The notes: generated from the letters alone by a model not told the origin. Shown: positions 53,461 to 63,816, counted from the stretch's first letter. The stretch is DNA of 64,000 nt from DATFWC01 sp963777755 (GCA_963777755.1 CAVZSC010000030.1:682001-746000), one strand, 5' to 3'. Made by a program: numbers and translations.

Positions 53461-54237
53461 TCAAAACCAATAGCGCCACGCGAACACAGCGGTGAGCAGC
53501 GCGCCGGCGACGACGACGATGTCCCGCATCATCTCGCGCCGCATCACCTGGATCAGCCGCACGCCGATCAGGCCGCCGATCAACGCTCCAGCCATCATGG
53601 TGAGCGTCGACGGCCACGCGATAAGGCCTTGCACGATGAAAATCGCCGAGGCGAGCAGGCTGTTGAGGCCGACCACGACGTTCTTGATCACGTTGGCGGC
53701 GCGGTAGTCGCCGCGCGTCCCGACCGTCAGGACCCCGAGCATCAGCACGCCGACCCCGCCGCCGAAATACCCCCCATAGATCGACACCAGGACCATGACC
53801 GCGATGCTGCCGGCCCAGCGGGTCGCTTCCGGCTCGGCTCGGGGCGCGGCGCTACGCTTGCGAATCCATTCGCTGATGCGGCCCGCAAAGGCGAACAGGA
53901 TGGTCGCGAAGCCGAGCAGGGCCGGCACGCAGGCGGCGAACACCCGCTCCGGCGTGACGGTCAGGAGCGCCGCGCCCAAGGCGGCACCGACCAGCGAGGA
54001 CACCATCAGGGCGATCAGCCAGCAGTCGACCGCCGGGAAGCGCTCGCGATCGTAAGCCGCGGCGAGGAAGTTGCACGGGACCAGCGCCAGGAGGCTCGAC
54101 GCCGTCCCTATCTGCGGCGACAGGCCGGTCGCGATGAGGGTCGGAAAGGTCACGATTGCCGCCCCGCCCACCACCGAGGAGATCGTTCCGCCGGCCACGC
54201 CGGCGCCGACCAGCATGGCGCCTGTCTGAATGTCCAT
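53461..54237 (-). CDS. Sulfite exporter TauE/SafE (TSUP) family permease
   Basis: 258 residues with about eight membrane helices. The two repeated family motifs are present: GGTISSVVGGAAIVTFPTLIATGLSPQIGTASSLLAL in the first half, and IYGGYFGGGVGVLMLGVL with AANVIKNVVVGLNSL in the second. TSUP proteins move organosulfonates, sulfite or organic acids without ATP. It lies 14 bases after a TctC-type binding-protein gene and probably shares its operon, an unusual combination. Confidence 0.92.
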   Translation of the reverse strand: MDIQTGAMLVGAGVAGGTISSVVGGAAIVTFPTLIATGLSPQIGTASSLLALVPCNFLAAAYDRERFPAVDCWLIALMVSSLVGAALGAALLTVTPERVFAACVPALLGFATILFAFAGRISEWIRKRSAAPRAEPEATRWAGSIAVMVLVSIYGGYFGGGVGVLMLGVLTVGTRGDYRAANVIKNVVVGLNSLLASAIFIVQGLIAWPSTLTMMAGALIGGLIGVRLIQVMRREMMRDIVVVAGALLTAVFAWRYWF

Positions 54238-54251
54238 GCCGGCGGCCGCGC

Positions 54252-55286
54252 TCAGTCGGCCTTGCGGGTGGACGGGTCCACCAGGGCGCCGGCGCGCACG
54301 ATGACCGGCTTCGGCGCCCCATAGGCCGACGCGAGCAGGTCGTCGATCGCGCGCGCGTCGAGCGGATCGATCTCCATCTGCACCCGTTCGGCCTCGGCCC
54401 GGAAATCCGGATCGCGCAGGGTTGCGGCGAACGCAGCGCGCAGCGCGCCCACGCGATCCGCCGGCACGTCCTGCGGCGCCGCGAACGGCCGACCCATCTC
54501 CTGGCGCAGGAGGATCAACTCGAGCACCTTTCGGTTCTCCGGGTCGGCGACGATATCGAGAGCGCGCGGCACGTCGGGAAGATCGGCGAGGCGCTCGAAC
54601 CCCATCTGCACGATGACGTTGAGCAGCCTATCCTTGATCCAGTGCGGCCGCGACGCCTTGATGGTGGACCACGAAAGGCCGCAGATCCCCTCGGCTTCGC
54701 CGCGCTCGAGCGCCAGGGTCAGCCCGGAGCCCGGATCGTAGCCCGCCACCACCTTGAAGCGCGTGCCGGCGAGCGCATTGAGCACCCGCGGCACGACTGC
54801 GGTGTTCGACGTCGCACCGGCCGCCGCGACGATGATCTCGCGCTCGCGCGCCGCCTGAACCGCCTTCGCCGGGCTCTGATGCCAGGTGGCGCACACGTTC
54901 TGCAGCTTGCCGATGCTGCCCAGCCAGTTGAGCTTCACCGCATCGAACCGTGCCGCCGCATTGCCGAACAGCGGCTCCATCGCAACCGTGTTGGTCAGCG
55001 CCGCAATCACCGAGCCGTCGCGCTCGCTGGTGTTGGCGAGCGCGTTGGCGGCGGCGACACCGGCGGCGGCCGGCAGGTTCTTGGCGACGAGGGTCGGATG
55101 GCCGGGCACATGCTTGCCGGCGTGGCGGGCGAACACCCGCGCATAGGTGTCGTAGCCGCCGCCGACCGCGCTCGCGACCAGCATGGTGATCTGGCGGCCG
55201 CGGTAGAATTCCTCGACGCTCTGCGCGAGCGCCGCAGTCGGCAGGAAAGCCGCAAGCAGGAAGGCGAAGCGCGTGAACCGTGCCAT
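54252..55286 (-). CDS. TctC/Bug-type periplasmic binding protein
   Basis: 344 residues from ATG 55286, which starts a signal peptide (MARFTRFAFLLAAFLPTAALAQ). Bug-like features: FYRGRQITMLVASAVGGGYDTYARVFARHAGKHVPGHPTLVAKNLPAAAGVAAANAL, then ERDGSVIAAL. This is a divergent branch, with a GYDTYARV ligand loop. It starts 4 bases after the upstream NMT1-type gene and precedes TauE, so three genes form one unit. No TctA or TctB is present. Confidence 0.88.
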   Translation of the reverse strand: MARFTRFAFLLAAFLPTAALAQSVEEFYRGRQITMLVASAVGGGYDTYARVFARHAGKHVPGHPTLVAKNLPAAAGVAAANALANTSERDGSVIAALTNTVAMEPLFGNAAARFDAVKLNWLGSIGKLQNVCATWHQSPAKAVQAAREREIIVAAAGATSNTAVVPRVLNALAGTRFKVVAGYDPGSGLTLALERGEAEGICGLSWSTIKASRPHWIKDRLLNVIVQMGFERLADLPDVPRALDIVADPENRKVLELILLRQEMGRPFAAPQDVPADRVGALRAAFAATLRDPDFRAEAERVQMEIDPLDARAIDDLLASAYGAPKPVIVRAGALVDPSTRKAD

Positions 55287-55290
55287 GCGC

Positions 55291-56301
55291 TTACAGCTTG
55301 CCGTATTTCTGCTGCATGCGGGCGAAGAAGCCCTCCTGCCGGAGGCGTTCGAGGATGCCGGTGTCGACATAATCCGCGACGTTGCGGCTCACGCCCTGGG
55401 GAAACTGGGCGATGATGTTCTCGGCGCCTTCGCGCGACGGCTCGGTGTTGAGCGGGGTCTGCTGGCGGAAATCCTCGTAGCCGATATCGATGATCTTCGC
55501 GTCGGTGATCTTCGTCTCGCGCGCCAGCACCGCCTTGGCGCGCGGCGCATCAGCGAGCGCCAGGTAGTTGCCCTCGACGATCGCCTTCAAGAGGCGCGCC
55601 AGCAGCTCGCGATTGGCGTCGAGATAGCTTCGCTTCACCACCACGCTGGAGAACAGCCACGGGATCTTCTCGGCGACGAGATCGACCATGACGTTCAGGC
55701 CCGCCTCGCGCGCCGTACTGGCGACCGGCTCGTTGATGGCGGTCGCCTTGATCTCGCCCGCCTTCAGCGCGGCGAGCCGTCGGGTGCCGCCGCCGTACTC
55801 CTTCAGCGTCACGTCCTCGCGGGTCATGCCGATCCGCTCGAGCGCCAGCGTCACGGTCGCGTCGCTCTCCGAGCCGAACGAGCTCACGCCCACGACGCCG
55901 CCCTTGAGGTCGGCCGCGGTCTTCACGCCGGGAGCGGAGAAGAAGGTGAAGCGGATCACGTTGCTCAGCGACGCAATGGTGCGCAGATCCGCACCCGCCC
56001 GATTGAGCCGCACCACCGAGGAGAGGCCGACATGCATCGCGTCGATGCGGCCAGCCTGCAGCGCCTCGGCGCCGCGGCTGCCGCCGCTCATGCTCTGAAT
56101 GTCCACCTTGAGTCCTTGCGCCGCGTAGAAGCCGCCCTCCTCGGCCATCCACATGGCGAGCACGGTGTTGACCGGCTCGGAAATGCCGACCTTCAGCGAG
56201 GTCATTTCCGCACCAAGGGCCCGATCCGCGGGGAGGACCGCGGCAATAGCCGTCAAGCATGCGCCAAATAGTGCTGCCATGCACCTATCGTGACAGGACA
56301 T
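55291..56301 (-). CDS. NMT1/SsuA-like periplasmic binding protein
   Basis: 336 residues from ATG 56301 (GGGAGGAA 5 bases before). Signal peptide with a hydrophobic core MAALFGACLTAIAAVLPADRALG. Mature motif SLKVGISEPVNTVLAMWMAEEGGFYAAQGLKVDI, EALQAGRIDAMHVGLSSVVRL and DLKGGVVGVSSFGSESDATVTLAL define the NMT1-like fold. No ABC ATPase or permease accompanies it. It is the first gene of a unit with a Bug-type protein and a TauE permease. Confidence 0.9.
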   Translation of the reverse strand: MSCHDRCMAALFGACLTAIAAVLPADRALGAEMTSLKVGISEPVNTVLAMWMAEEGGFYAAQGLKVDIQSMSGGSRGAEALQAGRIDAMHVGLSSVVRLNRAGADLRTIASLSNVIRFTFFSAPGVKTAADLKGGVVGVSSFGSESDATVTLALERIGMTREDVTLKEYGGGTRRLAALKAGEIKATAINEPVASTAREAGLNVMVDLVAEKIPWLFSSVVVKRSYLDANRELLARLLKAIVEGNYLALADAPRAKAVLARETKITDAKIIDIGYEDFRQQTPLNTEPSREGAENIIAQFPQGVSRNVADYVDTGILERLRQEGFFARMQQKYGKL

Positions 56302-56488
56302 GCATTCCTCCCGCTCGGCATGAGGCGCAATTGGTTCAACCTATCAGGAATTCAGGCTCTCTCCAGCAAGAATCCAGGTTTCCTCCCAGTTGCGAACCGC
56401 CGCTTCACACAATGTGAGACGACTAACCGTCGTGATGATGGCCATAGCGCACCGCAATGGCGCAAGGGAACCGAAGAGCGAGGACGCA

Positions 56489-58042
56489 ATGGCTGTGATC
56501 CACGGGACCAATTCCGCCGATATTCTGCTCGCGGGCGCCACCAACGACATCATCTTCGGCTATGACGGCGCCGACGTGATCTACGGCCGTGCCGGCACCG
56601 ACTGGATCTATGGAGGGGACGGCGACGATCAGCTCGATGGCGGATACGACAACGACCTGCTCGCCGGAGGAGCGCACAACGACTGGCTATGGGGCAGCGG
56701 CGGCAACGACGTTCTCTATGGCGAGGCCGGCGTGGACCACCTGTATGGGGAGGGAAACGACGATCAGCTCTACGCCGGCGACGACGCCAATTCCCTCGAC
56801 GGAGGCAGCGGCTACGATACCCTGTACGGCGATGACGGCAACGACCAGATCGTCGGCGGGGCCGACGGCGATGAACTGCATGGCGGCTTCGGTGCCGATA
56901 CGATGGAGGGAGGATCCGGCAGCGACGCGTATTGGGTGGACGATGCCGGGGACCTGGTAATCGAGAATCCCAGCAATCTCATCGACCAGGTCTTCTCCGA
57001 GATCGACTACACGCTGCCCGCCAACGTGGAAGATCTGACGCTGGAGGGGACCGCAGAAGCAGGCATCGGCAACGACCTGGGTAACTGGCTCACTGGGAAT
57101 GCGTCGAGCAATCTGCTGGCGGGTGGGGACGGGGGCGACGCCCTCAATGGCCGCGGCGGCGCCGACGTCATGATCGGCGGCAGGGACAGCGACCTGTACT
57201 GGGTCGACAATGCCGGCGACCTCGTGGCCGAATTCGCAGGGCAGGGCGTCGAGGATGAGGTCAATTCCAGCATCGACTATACGCTCACCGCCAACGTCGA
57301 GAACCTGCACCTGATCTGGGGAGCCTCAGCGGCCCTCAATGGCACGGGCAATGGTCTCGACAACGAGATCACGGGCAACGATCTCGACAATACACTGTCG
57401 GGCGCCGGCGGCAACGACACGCTGGACGGCAGCTACGGCAGTGACACGCTGATCGGGGGCCGGAACGATGACACCTATTGGGTCGGAGCCGGGGACGTTG
57501 TGACGGAGCTTGCCGGCGAGGGTACGGACCTGGTGCTTGCGACCGTCGACTACACGCTCGGTCCCAATGTCGAGAACCTGCAGCTGATATTCTCCGCCGC
57601 CGCCCTCGTCGGCACCGGCAACGAGCTGAACAACACGATCCGGGGTCACGAATTCAACAACACGCTCTCCGGCTGCGGCGGTGACGACAGGCTGATCGGC
57701 AACCAGGGCGCCGACACGATGTCGGGCGGCAGCGGCGCCGATACGTTCGTGTTTGCGAGCGTCGCCCATACGTTCGATCCGCGCACGATGCTCCATGACG
57801 ACATCACCGACTTTTCGCACGCGGAGGGCGACCGCATCGACGTCTCGGCGATCGACGCCAACAGCCTCCTCGCGGGCAACCAGGCATTCAGCTTCATCGG
57901 ATCCGGCACCTTCACCGGCACGGCCGGCCAGCTGCGCTTCGCCGGCGGCTTCGTCCAGGGCGACCTCGACGGCAACGCGACGGCCGACTTCATGATCCAC
58001 GTGAATCCGCTCACTCTTGCGGCGGGCGACTTCATCCTGTGA
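56489..58042 (+). CDS. RTX/hemolysin-type calcium-binding secreted protein
   Basis: 517 residues from ATG 56489 (GAGCGAGGA before it). The first about 150 residues are nonapeptide repeats GGxGxDxLx (for example GGDGDDQLDGGYDNDLLAGG), which fold as a calcium beta-roll. Three further modules of about 80-90 residues follow, each beginning D-x-YWV and containing DYTLxxNVExLxL and GTGNxLxN. The end is a peptidase M10 serralysin-like C-terminal domain (ADTFVFASVAHT, ITDFSHAEGDRIDVSAID) with a hydrophobic tail LTLAAGDFIL typical of type I secretion. There is no signal peptide and no enzyme domain. No type I secretion genes lie in the window. Confidence 0.9.
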   Translation: MAVIHGTNSADILLAGATNDIIFGYDGADVIYGRAGTDWIYGGDGDDQLDGGYDNDLLAGGAHNDWLWGSGGNDVLYGEAGVDHLYGEGNDDQLYAGDDANSLDGGSGYDTLYGDDGNDQIVGGADGDELHGGFGADTMEGGSGSDAYWVDDAGDLVIENPSNLIDQVFSEIDYTLPANVEDLTLEGTAEAGIGNDLGNWLTGNASSNLLAGGDGGDALNGRGGADVMIGGRDSDLYWVDNAGDLVAEFAGQGVEDEVNSSIDYTLTANVENLHLIWGASAALNGTGNGLDNEITGNDLDNTLSGAGGNDTLDGSYGSDTLIGGRNDDTYWVGAGDVVTELAGEGTDLVLATVDYTLGPNVENLQLIFSAAALVGTGNELNNTIRGHEFNNTLSGCGGDDRLIGNQGADTMSGGSGADTFVFASVAHTFDPRTMLHDDITDFSHAEGDRIDVSAIDANSLLAGNQAFSFIGSGTFTGTAGQLRFAGGFVQGDLDGNATADFMIHVNPLTLAAGDFIL

Positions 58043-58064
58043 CGGCGCCGTAGCGCGCGCTGCG

Positions 58065-58832
58065 TCAGAACTCGCGCAGCAATCGCCCGTATCCATCGAT
58101 CCGGTCGTTCACCCCGACCTGACGCAGCGCGTCCCACACGATCGCCTGCAGCGCGGTCATCACGCTGACGCCGAGCTCGTGCTCGAGCGGTTCGATCGCG
58201 CCGATCACCGGCCAATGGGGCGAGGGAAACAGGATGCTGTCGGCATCGGGATGCGCCCGCTTGAGCGCGCGGCCCATCTCGAAGGCGGCCGAGCGCGGGA
58301 TGCGGCCGATCTGGTTGAAGGCGCTGCCGACGGCAGCGACGCCCATAACCTCGCAGCCGAAGTGCCGGGCGTAGCCGGACAGCCGTTCGTTCTCGGACGC
58401 CTCGTACGGCTGCGCCACCACCACCTTGCGGCAGCCCAGCGCCGCGGCGGCGCGCGTCTGCGCGAGCGTGCTGGTCGTCACCTTCACACCGAGCTCGGCT
58501 GCAAGCTCGCGCACCATCGTCTCGGCATTGATGGCGCCGCGCGACAGGTTGATCGGCACACCGCCGAGCACCACGATGTCGACGCCGGCCGCCGCCATCT
58601 CGCGCGCCGCCTGCATGCTGACCTGGTAGGAGCGCTCGACCTCGGACGGGCTGCGCTCGACGATCGCCAGCGTGGTCAGCACGAGCGTCACGCCGTCGGG
58701 GACGAGCTTGTAGAACTCGTACGGGAACACCTCGGTGGTGAGCGGCGGCGAGGTGTAGCCGATGCGGGCGCGATGGCCGTAGATGTCGGCCCGTCCCGCC
58801 GGCGATTGCGGCTCGCTCTCGGAGCGCACCAT
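58065..58832 (-). CDS. Maleate isomerase/Asp-Glu racemase superfamily protein
   Basis: 255 residues. It matches the maleate cis-trans isomerase/arylmalonate decarboxylase-like fold: RARIGYTSPPLTTEVFPYEFYKLVPDGVTLVLTTLAI, AAAGVDIVVLGGVPINLSRG, and IGAIEPLEHELGVSVMTALQAIVWDAL. The two catalytic cysteines of maleate isomerase appear to be absent: the first site reads GGVPIN (Val92) and the second FPSPHW (around Ser204). It may be a lyase/hydrolase relative with other chemistry or a non-isomerase. It follows gcdH by 5 bases on the same strand. Confidence 0.8.
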   Translation of the reverse strand: MVRSESEPQSPAGRADIYGHRARIGYTSPPLTTEVFPYEFYKLVPDGVTLVLTTLAIVERSPSEVERSYQVSMQAAREMAAAGVDIVVLGGVPINLSRGAINAETMVRELAAELGVKVTTSTLAQTRAAAALGCRKVVVAQPYEASENERLSGYARHFGCEVMGVAAVGSAFNQIGRIPRSAAFEMGRALKRAHPDADSILFPSPHWPVIGAIEPLEHELGVSVMTALQAIVWDALRQVGVNDRIDGYGRLLREF

Positions 58833-58837
58833 GATCT

Positions 58838-60055
<1,218 letters not shown>

Positions 60056-60649
60056 GGCGGATCCTCGGCTTCCTTGCCTTATACTTATAGAGTGTCGGCG
60101 CCGGCAGGCGAAATAATCCACCCCAGACGGCAGTCACGGGAGGCGCACACAATAGCTTGCGGTCACGTCTCCCGGCGCCACGACAGGTAGGCTCGTTCTG
60201 CCAAAACGGAATTTTGGTTGTAGGATATTATTATTGCTCTCTTTAGTAGCACCCCCCCGAAGTGCATCGACAACCAGCTGCCAGATACGACAAGCAGAAC
60301 TTCTCGCTGATGCATGCGATGGGCGCCAACACCGGGGGCCAGATCCGCTCGGTCGCGGCCGCCGCCGTGATGCTGTCGCTGGTCAAGGCGCTCGGGCTGG
60401 GGTGAGCGCGGCGCGACGCAGTCGCCGAGCGCGGCCACCATTCGGATCGGCTGTCGCCGCCAGGTGCGCTCGACTTCCGAAGCCCGCGGCTCCGGTGAGG
60501 CCGCAGCCGGCCGATCAGGAATGCGCGCGCGCCGGCGAGGGCCGCAGCATCGCAATTGCCGTCGCAGCACATGAGATGTATTTGAGAGTCCTCAGCAACC
60601 GTGCTTGCCCTCAAGTCAAGCGACGGGTTTCGTCCATCGGAGGATGCCA
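60056..60649. other. Intergenic region with an AT-rich patch and a possible gene fragment
   Basis: 594 bases between divergent gcdH and the secreted hydrolase. About 60205-60250 is AT-rich with a run of TATTATTATTG followed by CTCTTTAG. The segment 60262-60405 has the look of the last codons of a gene. No complete gene, RNA gene or insertion element is visible. Promoters for both flanking genes must lie here. Confidence 0.45.
60262..60405 (+). pseudogene. Possible 3' fragment of an unidentified gene
   Basis: A 47-codon stretch ending at TGA 60405 reads ...YDKQNFSLMHAMGANTG, then GQIRSVAAAAVMLSLVKALG. It has protein-like composition (a glycine-rich turn then an amphipathic/hydrophobic helix) and GC-rich codons, but no start with a ribosome site. 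The sequence upstream changes to AT-rich DNA, which suggests truncation. I cannot name the parent family. Confidence 0.3.
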
Positions 60650-61834
60650 GTGAAACTCACCTCGGTTGCGTTGGTTGCGCTGTTTTCAATTTGCAGCACT
60701 GCGCTCGCGCAACTGGCGCCGCAGCGCACTTGGCCCGAGCTCAAGGAGGCGGTGCAGGAGCGCGCCAATCGCAACGCCTATCCGATGACCGGAATGAAGC
60801 CGGACGACGTGCGCGAAATTCTCGCGGGCATCCAAAGCCTCGATCGCGACGAATGGTCGGCTGCGTGGAGCCGGATGGGCGAGCGCTATCAAACGCGCGG
60901 GACGGAACAGGCGAGCACCAACTCCAAGGCTGCGAGCGAGAGCTACCTGATGGCGTTTCGCTATTTCGCATTCGGCGGTTGGCCGACACAGAATTCCGCG
61001 GGGAAGAAGGCGGCCTTCGAAAAAAGCGTCGGCGCTTTTCGCAAGCACGCAGAGTTGTCCGATCCGCCGATCGAATATGTGCGCTTCTCGCACGAAGGAA
61101 AGGAGGTGCGCGCGTATCTGGCGCTGCCGAAGGACGTACGGCCGGCACCGGTGGTGTTGGCGATCGGCGGGCTCGACTCCTACAAGGAGTATTGGTGCGA
61201 ACGCGTTGTGGAATTCCTGAAGGTCGGGCTGGGCGTGCTCTGTCTTGATATGCCGGGCACCGGCGAGGCCCCAATCAAGATCGATGTCGGCGCGGAGAAG
61301 ATGTATTCAAGCGCGATCGAGTATCTGCTCAAGCGCACAGACGTAGACGGCAAGCGGCTCGCCGTCATGGGTGTGAGCTGGGGTGGCTACTGGGGCGCGA
61401 TCTTGGGCTTCACGGAGAAGGATCGGCTCAAGGCCGCGGTCGACTGGGCCGGCCCCGCGCATACTTATTTTCAGCCAGAGTGGCAGAAGAAGGCGCTCGG
61501 CACGCGCGAATATCTGTTCGATCTCTTCGCTGCCCGCGCCTCGGTCTATGGAGCGAACGACATCGACGAATTCCTCGCCTACGGTCCGCGCATGTCGTTG
61601 CAGGCACGCGGCTTCATCGGGAAGCCGTCCACTCGCATGCTATTGATCAACGGCGAGGGTGATACGCAGGTGCCGATCGACGACCTCTACATCCTGTTGC
61701 GCTCCGGCACGCCGAAAGAGGCCTGGGTCAATCCGCAGGGTGGCCATGTGGGCCGCGGTCCGGGATGGCCGGATGCCAGGATTCTTACTGACGTAGCAAT
61801 GCCCTGGCTGGTGCAGGTCTTGAAGGCGAATTGA
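60650..61834 (+). CDS. Secreted alpha/beta hydrolase, FrsA/DUF1100-like
   Basis: 394 residues. GTG 60650 is chosen because GGAGG stands 6 bases before it. The ATG two codons upstream touches that site. The N-terminus is a signal peptide (VKLTSVALVALFSICSTALAQ). An alpha-helical N-domain of about 130 residues (WPELKEAVQERANRNAYPMTGMKPDDVREIL) precedes a hydrolase domain with VVLAIGGLDSYKEYW, elbow GVSWGG (nucleophile Ser), acid in LINGEGDTQVP and the final His in PQGGHVGRGPGWPD. It probably hydrolyses an ester in the periplasm. Followed by a TctC-type gene 53 bases on. Confidence 0.87.
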   Translation: MKLTSVALVALFSICSTALAQLAPQRTWPELKEAVQERANRNAYPMTGMKPDDVREILAGIQSLDRDEWSAAWSRMGERYQTRGTEQASTNSKAASESYLMAFRYFAFGGWPTQNSAGKKAAFEKSVGAFRKHAELSDPPIEYVRFSHEGKEVRAYLALPKDVRPAPVVLAIGGLDSYKEYWCERVVEFLKVGLGVLCLDMPGTGEAPIKIDVGAEKMYSSAIEYLLKRTDVDGKRLAVMGVSWGGYWGAILGFTEKDRLKAAVDWAGPAHTYFQPEWQKKALGTREYLFDLFAARASVYGANDIDEFLAYGPRMSLQARGFIGKPSTRMLLINGEGDTQVPIDDLYILLRSGTPKEAWVNPQGGHVGRGPGWPDARILTDVAMPWLVQVLKAN

Positions 61835-61887
61835 GCGGCAGCATTGTCGGCTGCAACGGCGCGCCGCCAGGGAGGTTGAAGGAAACC

Positions 61888-62859
61888 ATGACGTTTCGAA
61901 CGCCGACACCTGCAATCGCCGCCGCGCTATTGGCGTTCGCTTCTCTCAGCACCGTCGCGCACGCACAGACTTGGCCGCAGCGGGCGGTCAAGCTTCTGGT
62001 GCCGTTCGGTGCTGGCAGTGCGACCGACACGACTGCGCGATTGTTCGCAGACCGGCTGGCGCAGCGCTGGGGGCAGCCGGTGGTGGTCGAGAACCGGCCG
62101 GGCGGCGACAGCAATGTCGCCACGGGCGCCTTCGCCGCCGCGCGCGACGATCATACGTTGATGTACTCCGCGCCAAATCCGATTACGGTCAATCCGGTTC
62201 TGTATGAGAAACTACCGTTCGATCCGGCCAGCGATCTGGTCCCGATCTCGTCAGGCAGCGAGATCTTCCTCGCCATTGCGGTCCCGACGTCCCTCGACAT
62301 CAGCACGCTCGCCGAGCTCGTCGCGCGCGCGCGCGAGCAACCGGGAAGGCTGAACTGGGTCGCCACGCCGGGCGTGACCTATTTCATGTTTGCGGGTTTT
62401 CTGAAGAGCAGCGGTCTCGACATGGCGCAGGTCCCCTATCGCGACTTCACCCAGGCCTTGAGCGATCTCGGGGAGGGCCGCATCCAGGTGACGGTCACTT
62501 CGCTTGCCCTCGCACGTCCGCTGATGCAGGCCGGCAAGGTCAAGGTGCTGGCGCTCACCAATCAGCAGCGCAATCCGCTGTTTCCGGATATTCCGACCAC
62601 GAAGGAAGCGGGTTTCCCGCAGCTTTCGTTCGGCGCTTTCGGCGGTTTCTTCGGCTGGAAAGGCATGCCCGCCGACCTGCGCGCTCGCATTGCCGCGGAC
62701 ATAAGGAGCGCCGGCAGCGATCCGATGATCGAGTCGAGGCTGGCGCCCGCCGGCATCATCGTGCATACCGGCACGCCCGCGGAGTTTGCCGCGGCGATCG
62801 AAGATGAACGTGCGAAGGTCGCCGCGATCGCGCAAGCGATCGGCACCAAACGCGAATGA
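61888..62859 (+). CDS. TctC/Bug-type periplasmic binding protein
   Basis: 323 residues from ATG 61888 (AAGGAAA before it). Signal peptide to AHAQ, then TWPQRAVKLLVPFGAGSATDTTARLFADRLAQRWGQPVVVENRPGGDSNVATGAFA, PFDPASDLVPISS, VPYRDFTQALSDLGEGRIQVTV, FPDIPTTKEAGFPQLSF, the full Bug pattern. Ligands in the family are organic acids or amides. No tctA or tctB is nearby. It stands between a secreted hydrolase and an MBL-fold hydrolase, probably one transcript. Confidence 0.93.
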   Translation: MTFRTPTPAIAAALLAFASLSTVAHAQTWPQRAVKLLVPFGAGSATDTTARLFADRLAQRWGQPVVVENRPGGDSNVATGAFAAARDDHTLMYSAPNPITVNPVLYEKLPFDPASDLVPISSGSEIFLAIAVPTSLDISTLAELVARAREQPGRLNWVATPGVTYFMFAGFLKSSGLDMAQVPYRDFTQALSDLGEGRIQVTVTSLALARPLMQAGKVKVLALTNQQRNPLFPDIPTTKEAGFPQLSFGAFGGFFGWKGMPADLRARIAADIRSAGSDPMIESRLAPAGIIVHTGTPAEFAAAIEDERAKVAAIAQAIGTKRE

Positions 62860-62880
62860 CCGGCATCCGGAAGGAATTCA

Positions 62881-63795
62881 GTGGAACCCCGACTGATCGA
62901 CGTCGCTGACGGCGTTTACGCCTGGATTGGCGCAGGCGGCGACTCGAATGCGGGCGCGGTCGACACGCCGCACGGTCTGCTTGCGATCGACGCGCAACAG
63001 TATCCCCGGCTGGCACGGCAATTCCGCAGCGCGTTGCAGGCAAGAACCGGCAAGCCGATCCGCGCGCTGATCAACACGCACTGTCATCTCGACCACACGG
63101 CCGGGAACATCGTGTTCGCGGACGTTCCAATTCTGGCGCATGACAGGACGCTGGCGGCGATGCACGCGAACCTCGGTCCGAAGGGCGGCGCGCATTGGAC
63201 GATTTCGGACTACGCCACCAAGATCAAGATGTTGTTCGGACAAAACCTGTTCGATCTGGTGCCCGAGGCGGATCCGGCGCAGGCCTGGTTTCGGCAACGC
63301 ATCAGCCTGCCCGACTACGACACCATGACGATCGCGCCGCCGACCGAGCCATTCGCCGACCACTTCACGTTCCATCTGCCCGACGACACGATGCACCTGA
63401 ACTATTGGGGACCGGCGCATTGCGACGGCGACATCGTCGTCCGGCTGGTGAAGAGCAAGGTGGTCTTCCTTGGCGATCTCTTGTTTCACGGACGGTTTCC
63501 CTGGCTGGGCGATTGCGACCTGAGCGGCCTGATCGACCAGCTTGCGCGCGTTCTCACCCTCGACGTCGAGGTCGTCATACCGGGGCACGGAATGCCGACC
63601 GATCTCGCGCAGGTCGCGCGTTTTCGCGACATGCTCGTGGCGTTGCGCGCAGCGGTCGATGGCGCGATCAGGACGGGCGTATCGGAAGAAGCGGCCGTCC
63701 GCGAGGTCCGATTGCCGCAATATGCGGACATTCCGCGCTACACGGATTGGCTGCCGCACGACGTTCGCGCAGCCTACCGTTATCTGCGCGGCTGA
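62881..63795 (+). CDS. MBL-fold metallo-hydrolase
   Basis: 304 residues from GTG 62881, with GGAAGGAATT before it. Metal site HCHLDH at 67-72, a third His in WGPAHCDGDIVV, GDLLFHGRFPWLGDCDLSG and a C-terminal GHG (VVIPGHGMPT). It hydrolyses thioester, lactone or related bonds with two zinc or iron ions. The gene is 21 bases after tctC and precedes a GNAT gene, so it appears to belong to a small uptake and breakdown cluster. Confidence 0.9.
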   Translation: MEPRLIDVADGVYAWIGAGGDSNAGAVDTPHGLLAIDAQQYPRLARQFRSALQARTGKPIRALINTHCHLDHTAGNIVFADVPILAHDRTLAAMHANLGPKGGAHWTISDYATKIKMLFGQNLFDLVPEADPAQAWFRQRISLPDYDTMTIAPPTEPFADHFTFHLPDDTMHLNYWGPAHCDGDIVVRLVKSKVVFLGDLLFHGRFPWLGDCDLSGLIDQLARVLTLDVEVVIPGHGMPTDLAQVARFRDMLVALRAAVDGAIRTGVSEEAAVREVRLPQYADIPRYTDWLPHDVRAAYRYLRG

Positions 63796-63816
63796 CATTC
63801 GCCGAGGATCGGTTTC

